Part shown: in pieces, positions 32,830 through 45,240 of the stretch
How the letters are laid out: each line of letters starts with the position of its first letter
How positions within the stretch are numbered: position 1 is the first letter of the stretch
Assembly: GCF_001638985.1 (NCBI RefSeq)
Contig: NW_017265148.1
Span: forward strand, 327,367 to 391,366
Source of the DNA: Phycomyces blakesleeanus NRRL 1555(-)
Taxonomy: Eukaryota > Mucoromycota > Mucoromycetes > Mucorales > Phycomycetaceae
DNA length: 64,000 bases
Direction: 5' to 3'
Notes under the pieces: generated by a model
The model's database searches: none
What the model was told of the DNA's origin: nothing
The model's input: only the letters and a program-made list of their open reading frames with translations
Made by a program: the position numbers and the translations under genes

Positions 32830-34472
32830 TTACAAGAACACCGAGTAATACTTCTCCCAGCTGTCATCGACAATGGTGCTGGTCATCTCAGATGTATCCT
32901 CATTATCTTCGATTTTGTGCCTTTGGAACTTATTGGGATATTGGTCGTCGTCATTAGTAGCCACCGCAAGTGCATATGATCGCTTGTTGGAATGTTGAAA
33001 TCGAACGTTTTTACCGTCAATATTAGGATCAACCTTTGGCTTCATATGCAGGGGTAAAGGTTCTTTGTAGGACCGGCGAGTCTTGGAAAGCAGATCGTCA
33101 AGTACAGAAAAATTGTTGCTGTCACGAATAAAGGCTTGATGAGCGTCTTCCTTAATATGCTATTAAAAAAAAAGGATTAGTCATAAAAGAATTTATTATA
33201 ATTTATTGTTAGTATATATATATATGTAGATTTACCTTTTCATACGATGAAAACTTCCTGTTACAATTCTCGCAGTACCACACTTCTTCTACCGCATTCC
33301 CACCACGTCGATCCGTTTGCCCATTTGTTTTTTCTGCTGCAGGTTTTACTTGATTGTCCTGGGTATTATTATTATTGAGTTGCATTTGTTGAAAATTGAG
33401 GACAGCCGAATTGACCACATTTGCAATTGCTTCATTTTTAGGTTCTCGTGTGTTTTTGACTTCGACAGTACGACGAGTCAGCCGGCCGACATTGTCACCA
33501 GGAGCAAGATGTCGTCCTTCGGCTGGGACCATAGTAGATCCAGATGCAAGAGCAGTTCGCGAAGTAGTGGACTGGACCACACTTGGATGAAAGCCAGATA
33601 CCCGAAAAAGCGAGTCAGATGGAATTTGCCTAGTTGTCTGACGTTTGGGCTGTAGCGGAACAATTCCGTGGGTTCCAAGAGGAAGTCTGTTTGCAGTTTG
33701 TGTCGGTCTTCCGAATTGCTGCTCTTGACTACCAGAAGCACCGGTTTTGAGCTGAGAGTCATCAGGGATGATTGCTTGTGCAAACGGCGATTTTCCATAA
33801 GGCGTGTCTTTGAGGAATGGCCAGGGACGTCTTTCTACGGCGCTTTGGGAAAGAGATTTTGTGTACTCTTTGATGACCGTTGGCCTACAAACACCCGTGA
33901 CATCTTCGACGAGTGCATAGTAGCCTTTGAATGGCACAAAGTGAGGGCGTGATGAATTTGCATCGCCAGCTATTCCTGTTCGGACTCCATGAGTCTTTTC
34001 TTCCTTGAGCACATTTGCCAAGCCACGTGGAGCTACATCTTCTTTTCGCTGACTTCGATTCGATCCATCCAAGATTGTCTGAATACAACGTAGCATATCT
34101 TTAATATTCAACGATTAACAATTAGATACGTATAAATATATACGTATATATGTATAAAAATTAAAAGTAAAAAGGCGTGTGTCAGTATAGATAGAGAGTT
34201 TGTATCAAAAATAAAATAAAATCAAGGTAAATACCATGAAGTCCCCACACTTGAAGATTAAGGCGAAAGGCCTTATCGACAAGTTCTTCCTGAGGTGGTG
34301 CAGCAGGAGCAGGAATCTGTGATACCCAAGTACACACACACGCATGAAGAAATAAAGAAGAAACAATATGAGATGAGAACATGATGTCTTGCTCAGTGCT
34401 TATTGTGGTGCTTACTCTGGTCGGAATACCAGTACCGAATGGATTTAGCTGTTTTCTATGTACATTATGCAG

Positions 34473-34508
<36 letters not shown>

Positions 34509-35089
34509 AGAATGATAATTAGATGAGTAAACTTAGATATATATTTATTACCTATTCATGATTATCTTGAAATCAGAATTATTCTCTCGATTGCTAATCT
34601 CTGTAAGTGGAGCCGATTTGGTTGAAATTTCTGCATTGATCTGCTTGGTTTGTTTTGGTGGTGTGAAAGGTTTTGTGGTAATGAAATGGGTACAATTCTT
34701 AGAAAAGAATGGCTCAAGGGTCTAATGTTGTTTTGTAAAATGTGAATTAAGATAAGTTTTAGAAAAACTAAAAGAAAATGGTGTTGTATATGATTTCTTA
34801 CCACACCCAATAGTTTGAGTTTGCGTTCCACATTCTTGCGCGTAGCATCATCAACACTATCCAAGAAAATTTTGAACTTGCAGAAATCTTTGCGGGTGAT
34901 TCGAGAGGTTTCTTCGACTAACTGTCCTGTTCGTGCTGGGGGATCAGCAAGTTTAGTAGGATTGGGATTAACTGTTTGTTGGACGACGGGTTTTGATGAA
35001 CGTCCGCGCGGAATTGATTTAGTGTTTTCTGTTGGTCGTGTAAGATGTCTCTTCATAGGGGTTTCCGAAGGTCGTTTCGTTTGCTCCAT
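32830..35089 (-). CDS. DBF4: Dbf4, regulatory subunit of Cdc7 kinase
   Basis: Six exons (34802-35089, 34552-34721, 34416-34455, 34235-34316, 33236-34098, 32830-33159) close in frame to give 590 residues. Dbf4 binds and activates Cdc7 to fire replication origins. The N-terminal motif N (BRCT-like) is split by intron 1: FKIFLDSVDD...KLKLLGV, then TLEPFFSKNCTHFITTKPF. Motif M lies at about 244-299 (RPHFVPFKGYYALVEDVTG...WPFL...GKSPF). The C-terminal zinc finger (motif C) is formed across the last intron: C469, C472, H482 and H488 (YCENC...HIKEDAH). Reading through introns 3 and 5 would disrupt motif C. The tail is short. Expression is expected to be cell-cycle regulated, but no site was identified. 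Confidence 0.92.
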
Positions 35090-35235
35090 AGCACTTCTTT
35101 ACCCGTTTTGCTTTTTCTAATGTATGTAATTATTATATCTATGCTTTTTAATTTTGTTCGTTTCCAAAAAAAATATTAAAATTAAATAACAAAGAAAAAA
35201 GAAAACTCCAGCGCATTAATGTTTTATTTGCCGAT
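35090..35235. promoter_or_regulatory. DBF4 upstream region
   Basis: The 146 bp between the DBF4 start and a Fanzor fragment. No motif was recognised with confidence. Confidence 0.3.
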
Positions 35236-35596
35236 TACAGTGTTTCTACTTGAGGTTGAGACAAATTAGGAAAGGTTTTAGACGAATCAAAATTAATTGC
35301 TAGACAATATGCCTACCTTTTGTGAGCGAAACGAGAATGGAATTTAGGTAAAGTAGGTATTTGTTCAATTTTACCTATATGTCTAAATGGCTCAAAGAGA
35401 CAAACTGCTTATGTTAGTGACGGGATTGTTGTTGTTACTGTTGCTGCTGCTGTTGCTGCTTGCTTGCCTTTATCAGAACTTTGAAAGGCGGTTTGTCGAT
35501 GGGTTCCTCTCCAAGTTGAAAAAGCAATTGTTATCATATTTTTTGCATCATTAACATCTTGCTGCCACAGTGTATTGCAGATTTTACAGACCTGTA
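35236..35596 (-). pseudogene. Fanzor transposon fragment, C-terminal stub (copy B)
   Basis: Over about 360 bp this is nearly identical to 50377-50740 of the Fanzor element D. It starts with the same mariner-like end (TACAGTGTTTCTACTTGAG), the same 120-bp inner arm, then the C-terminal coding part on the minus strand: the CxxC half, LWQ-DVNDAKNM, and a Q/A/T-rich tail. Homology stops at about 35596, after the last cysteine pair. In this copy the residue before DVNDAKNM is Q rather than R, and the tail lacks the GTTTGCTGC unit present in D. Confidence 0.85.
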
Positions 35597-36289
35597 TTTT
35601 TTTTATTGTCCGTGTTAAACAGAAAACCAGTTCAATTAAAATAATAGAGAAGTATAATATTAATACAACAACAAAAAATTAGCATCAAGTTCTTGTATTT
35701 ATAAAAGGGATATCAAGTTATTAGATATTATACTTTCAATATTTGCTTAAGCATATCGGCTCACACACCATAAAACACTACATCTAACCTTGCTATTCAA
35801 GCCCTAAACTGTTTAGTAAAGAACACTCTGTCTTATCCATACAGTTAAATTAAATTAGTAATTATTTTTTAGGCGTAAAGAATGTGTCAAAAAATAATAA
35901 TAGTATAAGACTTGCAAGTGTTTTTATATATAAAATAATAATGATAAAATAATGATAATGATATGCAAATATATATTACAAAGATACAAACATGGCTTCT
36001 TTACCCAAATACTTATTTCATAATTAAAAAAAAAAGAAGAAGAAAAAGGGAAAGCAAGGTTAACATGTACTGATCAATACATACATATATATATATATGT
36101 GTGTGTGTGTGAAATTTGTAATTTGTAATTTGTGCCTTGTGCCTTGTGCCTTGTGCTTTGTGTGTCTGTGTACATGTATATGCACAAGGGAACAAGTCAA
36201 TAGTATTTCCCTCTCCCACTTCCCGCTCCCTTTTTTTTCGTCTTTTCTTTTTCTTTTCGTTTTTTGCTATAATTAAATGGAGATCATGT
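35597..36289. other. Intergenic spacer between the Fanzor stub and DED1
   Basis: AT-rich. A 7-8-bp tandem series (AATTTGT, then GCCTTGT) lies near 36116-36160, close to the DED1 3' end. No gene was recognised. Confidence 0.5.
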
Positions 36290-38600
<2,311 letters not shown>

Positions 38601-39743
38601 TTCAGATGGATCTGATTCTGTAAACGAAGAAAGTCTTTTTTTTTTTTTTTTTCTTTAAAAGAAAGACTGTTGCATGACAGAGCATGAAACAGTCACATTC
38701 CAACTATATACTTTTAATTTTAGTTTAAACTCAGAATCTGTTATTTTTTTTTTATTTTATGGGCGAATCAGAATTGATTTTCAGACATTCTGCTTAAGAA
38801 GCTATCTACACAAATGCTGTTAAGAGCAAGAGTTTGTAGGGGGGAAATGAAGAGAATGATCTATCATGAAATTCAGTAATAGACCTAGTTTGACATATAA
38901 ATTGATCCTTTTGATAATCGAATATTAAAACTTCCTTTTAGGACAAATCCTCCTGGGCAAGTAAGCTGGCAGGAAGAGGTTCGCATATCTAGCATAAGAA
39001 CAAAAGCTTCTCGACATTCAATATTTATTTATTTTTAAAGAAAAAATTGGCTTAAATAATATAAGAGTAACAAAAACAACTTTTTGGCTTGCAGCGTTTA
39101 AAGATCTTATTATATGTAACTATTAGTTTTATGTATTCAACCTTGCTTTTATTTATTTATTTATTTACCAACTCATTTTGCATACCTTGTCTCTATAAAT
39201 TATTTGCTCAATTCTGAAACGAAAGACAAATGGCACATTTTTACATTATTATTATTTTTACACATTTAAAGAGTTTTTACATTATTTTCACTCTATTCTT
39301 TTTTATTCATTTTATAAAGACAACGGTATTTTATGTACATACATATATATAATGAGTTTATGTATTTAAATATGCTACGAATAAGAGTGAATATATAAAG
39401 ATTGACCGAGATTATTATCTACTAGACAATGTTCTTGAATACAAGATTTGATAACTCTGTATAAAATATATGTGTATGCGCAAAATTCCGTTTAATTCTT
39501 ATATATATATAACACCACACACACAAAAAGTTCAGTATTCAAACATTCACGTTCTCATTATTTTCTGTAAGCCACGTTATTGTGACGCAATAAAATAGCA
39601 AGGACTGCGGAACATAGTCATTAGCTTTTATCTACCAATAAAATGTTCGGCAACTGAAAAAAAAATTGAACCAAATAAAATATTTTTTCAAACTTGCTGA
39701 ACCTTGTCTCGGCCTCTTCTTTTTTGTAGTTCGTGTCATTGCC
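38601..39743. promoter_or_regulatory. Shared upstream region of DED1 and the P2 gene
   Basis: The two genes are divergent across 1.1 kb of AT-rich DNA. A polypyrimidine tract with TTTTTTGTAG at 39722-39730, 14 bp before the P2 ATG, looks like a splice acceptor, so the P2 transcript probably has a leader intron. Other parts show nothing recognisable. Confidence 0.45.
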
Positions 39744-40167
39744 ATGAAGTATCTCGCTGCCTACCTTCTTCTTACCACCGGTGGCAAGGCTAATCCCACC
39801 GCCAAGGATATTACCACCCTTTTGGGTTCCGTCGGCGTCTCTGTCGAAGAGGAGCGTGTTGCTTCCTTGATCAAGGCTCTTGAGGGCAAGTCCGTCGAAG
39901 AGGTAAGAAAAACAAAGAAAACAATTAATATATATATATACACTTTACAAAATAATAATAATAATAATTAATCAATAAAATTTATAAAATAATTATATAT
40001 AGCTTATTGCCGAGGGCAAGGAGAAGATCTCTTCCGTCCCTACTGGTGGTGTTGCTGCTCCCGCTGGTGCTGCTGCTGGTGCCTCCACTGAAGATGCCAA
40101 GGTCGAGGCTGCCGTTGAGGAAAAGGAAGAATCTGACGATGACATGGGTTTCGGTCTCTTTGATTAA
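39744..40167 (+). CDS. RPP2: 60S acidic ribosomal protein P2
   Basis: Two exons (39744-39902 and 40003-40167) encode 107 residues. P2 forms the ribosomal stalk with P0 and P1 and recruits elongation factors. The N-terminal dimerisation domain reads [20 protein letters not shown]...[20 protein letters not shown]. An alanine/glycine-rich hinge follows, then the acidic, conserved C-terminus [13 protein letters not shown]. The start MKYLAAYLL identifies P2 rather than P1. Codon use is strongly biased to C-ending codons in the exons (GTC, ACC, GCC, AAG), as expected for a highly expressed gene. The intron is 100 nt with GTAAG and TATAG ends. Confidence 0.97.
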
Positions 40168-41138
40168 AAGTTATCCTCCACATCCACATACATACAAATT
40201 GTAAACCATCCATTTTATTATTCTCTATCCAGCAGCAACGGACATTTTTTTTTCGTGTCATTGCTGAATAAATAAAAACAATAGGCATGGATATATTTGA
40301 GCTTTTATTAATGATAGAGAAACAAGAAAAGGTGGATATGAATATAAAACCACATGGTGTCTTGTGAATATACTTCTATGTAAAACAAGTATTTGTATAG
40401 CTCGAGTGCTATATGATCAACCCAACCCCCTTTTTTTATTTTTTTTTGTCTGATCCAACTTCCATTTTCAATTTTATTTGTGACTGCATTAATATCTTTG
40501 TTACTTGAGTTTCTTTTTTTCTTTTCTTTTTTCGAGTAAGAAAATTAATAGGGTATTTTGTTTTGGATTCGATACATATATAAATATATAGATGATATCA
40601 GTCGAAAAAGAAAGAACAAAATTTTAGCTATTTTTTTAATTTCAAAGGCGATAAAACAGTTTAAACAACTTAAAAGGTAACTGTTACTTTTGGCAGGAGA
40701 AAATGTCGAGTTAGTTAGCAGCTGGTATAGTATACAGTATAGGTAACCAAGCGAAAAATAAAATAAAAAACAAAAATAACGGTATCTTGGCAACAAATTT
40801 TTTTTTTTTTTAAAAAAAAAAAGGAAAGTAGGGAAAGCAAGGAGATAGGTAAGAGGAATAAAATGAAGCAGGAAGAGTCGGGGCATGGACATCAAAGAAC
40901 AAAAATTTAAACATTTTTATTTTTGGAAATCTACCTCGAGAATAGAGGAAGGGGGTTTTTCTTTGGTATGGATTTTTAAGCAAATGCACACTATTATTTT
41001 ATTTTGGTAACGTGCCCTTTGACGTTGTTCTTTCTTCTGCTGTGTGACGTCGAAGCATATATAAATTAAGCTGTGTTGAGCCTTGATTGAATTTACAAGA
41101 ACCTTTCATTTTTCTTTTTCTTTTTTAAAACACAAATA
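40168..41138. other. Intergenic spacer
   Basis: AT-rich with long T and A runs (40798-40824 forms a T/A palindrome). A pyrimidine-rich stretch just before 41139 is the likely core promoter and leader of the next gene. No gene was recognised. Confidence 0.5.
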
Positions 41139-42047
41139 ATGAGTAAGTGTAGATCGTGACTCTATTTGATTGTACCCAACTAAAATATCAACCACCTCTT
41201 GGTATCAAACAGGCAGACCTCAAGAAGATGGTATCATTCGCTACGGGTAAAGTCATATATATATACACAGCGTGGGAGTATTTTAAACTAATCGACCATA
41301 TTTAATACAGTGACCATGTTTCATTGAAGCATGTCATGACCGGACGTTTCTTGACCTCAGTTCCCGAGAACTACGAGAGTGGAAGCTATCAGCAAAAGGT
41401 AATAACAATCATGAGATTTTGGGCAAGAATAAAAATAACTCACCCAAAGTTATTTCTTCTGTTTTTTAACAAAACAACAACAAAAAAAAAGACTTTTGCT
41501 GGTGAATGGGAGTCTAGTGAAGAGTCAACTTGGATTGTAATTCCTCCTGTCGAGACTGAGGAGGAGCGCGGTTATGAAGTCGGCTGGGATGACCTTGTCC
41601 GTCTCAAGCACGTCCCTACCAGAGCCAATCTCCACAGCCATGAGATTCCCAGCCCTGTCTCTCAGCAGCAGGAGGTTTCTTGCTTCGGAAGTGATAATGA
41701 GACCGATGAAAACGATGTCTGGAGAGTCATCAAATTTTACGAGGATAGCGACGAGTATGATAATGTGAGTATTAATTTTTATTATTATTATTATTATTAT
41801 TATTCTAATAAATTTAAATAGTTCTGGCGCGTTGACCAGGCCTTCACTCTCAAACATGAGCAAACCGGATTCGTCTTGTAAGTCTTTCTGCTTTTTGTTT
41901 TTGTGGTACATATACTGACTTTCTGCTTCATTTTGCTTTTTGTATCATAGGCACAGTCATGACTTCACTATTGAGGATAACCGCAACGAGATCACTGTCT
42001 ATCCTGAAGGTGATGATGAAAACAACAAGTGGATTGTTGCGGAGTAA
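41139..42047 (+). CDS. Stand-alone MIR-domain protein
   Basis: Six exons (41139-41142, 41213-41246, 41311-41398, 41492-41764, 41822-41877, 41951-42047) encode 183 residues starting MSRPQEDGIIRYGDHVSLKH. The first coding exon is only 4 nt (ATGA). MIR repeats, a beta-trefoil fold found in protein O-mannosyltransferases, IP3 receptors and SDF2, can be read as HVSLKHVMTGRFLTS, WDDLVRLKHVPTRANLHSH and AFTLKHEQTGFVLHSHDF. No signal peptide, membrane segment or retention signal is seen, so unlike SDF2 it is probably cytosolic. The substrate is unknown; MIR domains often bind sugars or peptides. The frame closes exactly across all five introns. Confidence 0.85.
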
Positions 42048-42374
42048 ATAGATTTCCTTCAAACTTTATCTTAGCTTCCGATTTTCCGGTGTTGTAAAAA
42101 TAAGAAATAAATAAATAAATAAAAAAGCAAGGTCTTTGGCTCTCTTTATGTTATATTTATATTTATATTTTATTTTATTTTCGGATAAACTTTGAAAATT
42201 TCAGTTTCAGTTTATTTCAATTCTTTGGTGCTTTTTTTTTCAGAATAGCAAGTAAAATGTCAGGTCAAATTTCTAGGATTTATTGCCATGTGTTATCTAC
42301 AGTTCCGATTGATACCCAGACTATTTGGTTTCTTCTTTATCCTCTCAGTATTCCATGCAATAACCAATATACAG
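42048..42374. other. Intergenic spacer
   Basis: Contains the 3' untranslated region of the MIR gene, with an (AAAT)n run and TTATATTTATA repeats. Nothing else was recognised. Confidence 0.5.
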
Positions 42375-42507
42375 TTGGTGTGGACAGACTGAAAGTTCAA
42401 ATAAAGGGCAAAATTTTTAATCGACTATAACTAGCTAGTCTTTTTCCATTGCCACTATGATTGAGAAGAGAAGCATTCTTTTTTGAACTTCTAGTCTGTA
42501 TATACCA
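42375..42507. mobile_element. 133-bp MITE of the TTGGTGTGGACAGACT family
   Basis: The left end TTGGTGTGGACAGACT and the right end, TTGGTATATACAGACT on the minus strand, are inverted copies with three mismatches. The following GAAAGTTCAA/TTGAACTTC pair extends the repeats. Its interior matches the element at 19394-19508. Confidence 0.75.
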
Positions 42508-42573
42508 AGTGTTTCTACTTGAGATTGAGACGATTTTAGTTTGTTTTTTTTGGACGAATAGATAGTGCCATTA
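42508..42573. repeat. Solo mariner-like end shared with the Fanzor elements
   Basis: GTGTTTCTACTTGAGATTGA is the same outer end as at 50379 and 35238, and GGACGAATAGATAG corresponds to TAGACGAATAAAAA there. It is cut by the MITE at 42574. It may be one end of the element that carried Fanzor copy C. Confidence 0.6.
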
Positions 42574-43048
42574 GGGGGTTTCATTATCTGTTTTAGATTT
42601 TATTTTATTTTTATGGTCTTTAAGTTTTAACCAATAATAATGAATATAAAAAGATATTACTGAACCCCCCTCATGTTAGCTAATTTAATGTATAAAGTCT
42701 TTTAAAAAATTACTTTTTTTGTTTATTATTCTAGATATATTTACTGTTTACATAAAGCTACTGATGAGCTAAAATTTATGAAAAGTCTTTGAATAAGCAT
42801 ATTTAAGACATATTAAATAATATAATGTACTACTTCTATCAAAATAGACAGAAAATATGAGTAAAATAATGCTTTTTGTTATTTGTAATATCTGAATAAA
42901 AATGCCAAGTTAAAAATAAAATAAAATCTTAAAATTATCAAGCCAAGTTTTGAGATTTTATTTTTTGAGAGATTTTTACCAGCCAATAATTAGTGTTTTT
43001 CAATCCCAGAAAAATAAAATAAAATCTAAAACAGATAATGAAACCCCC
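42574..43048. mobile_element. 475-bp TA-flanked MITE with ~39-bp perfect ends
   Basis: The left end GGGGGTTTCATTATCTGTTT continues as TAGATTTTATTTTATTTTT, and the right end is its exact inverse (43010-43048). TA lies on both sides (42572-42573 and 43049-43050). There is no coding capacity. Confidence 0.85.
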
Positions 43049-43050
43049 TA

Positions 43051-43115
43051 TTAATGGTGCTCTCCAGCACACGAGCCAAATTATCCCAAGTAGATTGGTT
43101 TTTGAATCCAAATAT
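43051..43115. repeat. Dispersed repeat also found at 50268-50335
   Basis: TTAATGGTGCTCTCCAGCAC, then CAAATTATCCCAAGTAGATTG matches TTAATGGTATTCTCCAATAT, then CAAATTAGCCCAAGTAAGTTG near 50.3 kb. Family unknown. Confidence 0.6.
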
Positions 43116-43116
43116 A

Positions 43117-43384
43117 CAATCAAAGGACAAAAGTTCCTGCAATTTAAAATAACGTCTGTATATTTTGTTATAAGTACGCATACCTTCTCTCTCTTGCTCT
43201 CAAATTCAATAAAGATTTTCACCATTATGTCTACACCTCAAAGCAACAACACTATATCTTGCAAGAAAACCTGTAAAAATTAGAGCTCTAGAAGACTTGT
43301 ATAAATCTTATTATGTGCTTATAGATAGAAGTCAGTGCTATAACTGCGGGATTTTAAAGGCCAGGAACTTTTGTCCTTTGACTG
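43117..43384. mobile_element. 268-bp TA-flanked MITE
   Basis: The left end CAATCAAAGGACAAAAGTTC and the right end, CAGTCAAAGGACAAAAGTTC on the minus strand, form inverted repeats of about 35 bp. TA flanks both sides (43115-43116 and 43385-43386). The interior includes a short frame MSTPQSNNTISCKKTCKN that soon meets stops. Confidence 0.8.
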
Positions 43385-43611
43385 TATATCTCACTTTTAC
43401 GCCACCATGTCTTTGCAGTCAATGTAAAACATCTTTTTTTTTCCACTTCTTCAACTCGGTACAAGAATCAAAGACGATGAAATTATTTAAATCTAATGGC
43501 TTACTATTCGGTATCTTGGGTGTATCCTAGGCGGTAACCAGGAGGTAATATCTGTTATTTTCTTTGAAGTCTTGTCAGTCTTTGTCTCACACGACGACCC
43601 TCCTGAACATC

Positions 43612-45240
43612 TTATTCGGCTTGTATTCTATTAAGTCCAATTTGAATGACCCGGGTAAACCTCTCGGATATAGTATCATCATGACTCACTTGGTTAAGTA
43701 TATGTCGGAAGTTCAGAACAGCAGCAAGATCTCGATTCCACAAACGATGCATAACCTCTGACCCATCCATGTTCTCCAAACAATTTAGATTGGTGCATCT
43801 AAAAGGACTTGTCAGAATAAATGATAATAAAAATGGAGTGGCTGTAGAATTTACCTTAGGAGACTATGGCGTGTTCTAGTTGGTATTTGGGTACGGCGAT
43901 ATGGGCGAGGATTTTCGACTTGCTTGAAGGTTTGAAGGGACAGTTGGCAGCACCTCGGACAGTGCCTAGAGGTAGCATACTCATTGATCAAACAAGCATC
44001 AAAACCATGTTTGCAAAGTAGATTCCTCAGTATTTTACCTTTGATTGGTTTATGGTATCTATTGTTAGGGACAGACCAGTTTTCCATGACCAAGACAAAA
44101 TTTTGACCAAACTTAGCACGAAAAGTTTTGGCTAAATATTCGTCGACTTTGCATTGGGTTATGTATGAGAAGAGACGAAGCTTGCGGAACAAAGTTTTCT
44201 AGCTGGTACGACCTATGGCGTCGGTGTAAAAAGAAGTGAGGGTTGAGGAGCTTTATGATATAATCCAGGTATGGTAAGCAGAATTTGTAAGGTTATTGGA
44301 TCGGCTCGAGGTATGGAAGAGGAGATTCTCTGCAGCACGGACATTTGGGCATTGGGCTTTGAGATAATGGCGATGTGGCGAGACTTGGTACGCCTGAGTT
44401 TAATAGTCTGCTGGTTGGAGATGTACCGGTAATATCTTGGTATTTATACCGTAGAATCCTCGTGTATACAGTATAGAAGATCGCTTCTTCCAGGATTAAT
44501 AAAAACACAACGTCCACAGATTCTTTCATGCTGTTCACGTTTACAGTTATGAACGTAGTAAATGTTTTCTGTCTTAATGATAGAAGCTCTTCTGGAAGTG
44601 GGTCCTTTGGTAGTGCCTTGGGTCTGCGTAAGGAAGGAAACTCCAACACCATCAGTCTAAATTGTTTCTATGAGCTTAATCACGGAAAACCCCGATATTC
44701 TAGTTTACCACTCTTCCACACAACTCTAGCTTATCCAATTTTGCTGTCCCAGTTGTTCTCAATATCTGCTGGCACAGAATCCTAGTATCAATTTGCATAT
44801 AGCATGGTGACCAGGATCGGCGAAGAGAGAAGCAGTTGATGGATTTATATCCAAGCTGTTCTAGGAGCTGGGCAATGCAAAATAGGGCGAGGAAGTGATT
44901 GTGAGGAGACGGTTTGAAATTATAGTAGATAGAGTTCTTTCGGAACCAATATCTTTCTGGACAGGCGGTCAAAATTGGTCTAATGGCTGTGAATGCATCT
45001 ATATATTTTTTTCGGTGAATGAGCTGTCAACTTGGCGAATTGAAACTCTTTATTTGAACGTCCTTGCGGGTTCAAAGATATGCTCTGTTAGCATCCTTTT
45101 GACTCATTCCTCGGTTGCTAATTGTCTACGCAGGTATTGGATAAGCTTTTGCCGTCTTCTTTTTATATCGAGCAAGATATTGATCACTCGGCAAAAATTC
45201 TGGTCAAACTTCAGCTTGATATTAACTATGTAAACTGCGT
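43612..45240 (-). pseudogene. Fanzor nuclease, degenerate N-terminus, C-terminal third readable (copy C)
   Basis: Minus-strand segments match Mucorales Fanzor proteins. NHFLALFCIAQLLEQLGYKS and NCFSLRRSWSPCYMQIDTRI lie near 44780-44900, after a region with many stops. From 44192 a continuous frame reads AKFGQNFVLVMENWSVPNN, the RuvC-II block LINEYATSRHCPRCC (catalytic E kept, first CxxC of the zinc ribbon) and NPRPYRR. It then crosses a 56-nt GT-AG intron (43799-43854) to CTNLNC (second cysteine pair) and LWNRDLAAVLNFRHIL, the RuvC-III segment with catalytic D. The C-terminus ends at 43612. The zinc-ribbon spacing differs from copies B and D, so this is another Fanzor lineage. The middle, with RuvC-I, was not found intact. 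Confidence 0.75.

Noticed and set aside
34182..34382. 66-codon frame over DBF4 exon 4
   Set aside because: It is intron sequence read through on both sides of exon 4; the spliced frame fits Dbf4.
44528..45233. Plus-strand frames over Fanzor copy C
   Set aside because: They are antisense to the Fanzor-like segments, which are recognisable on the minus strand.
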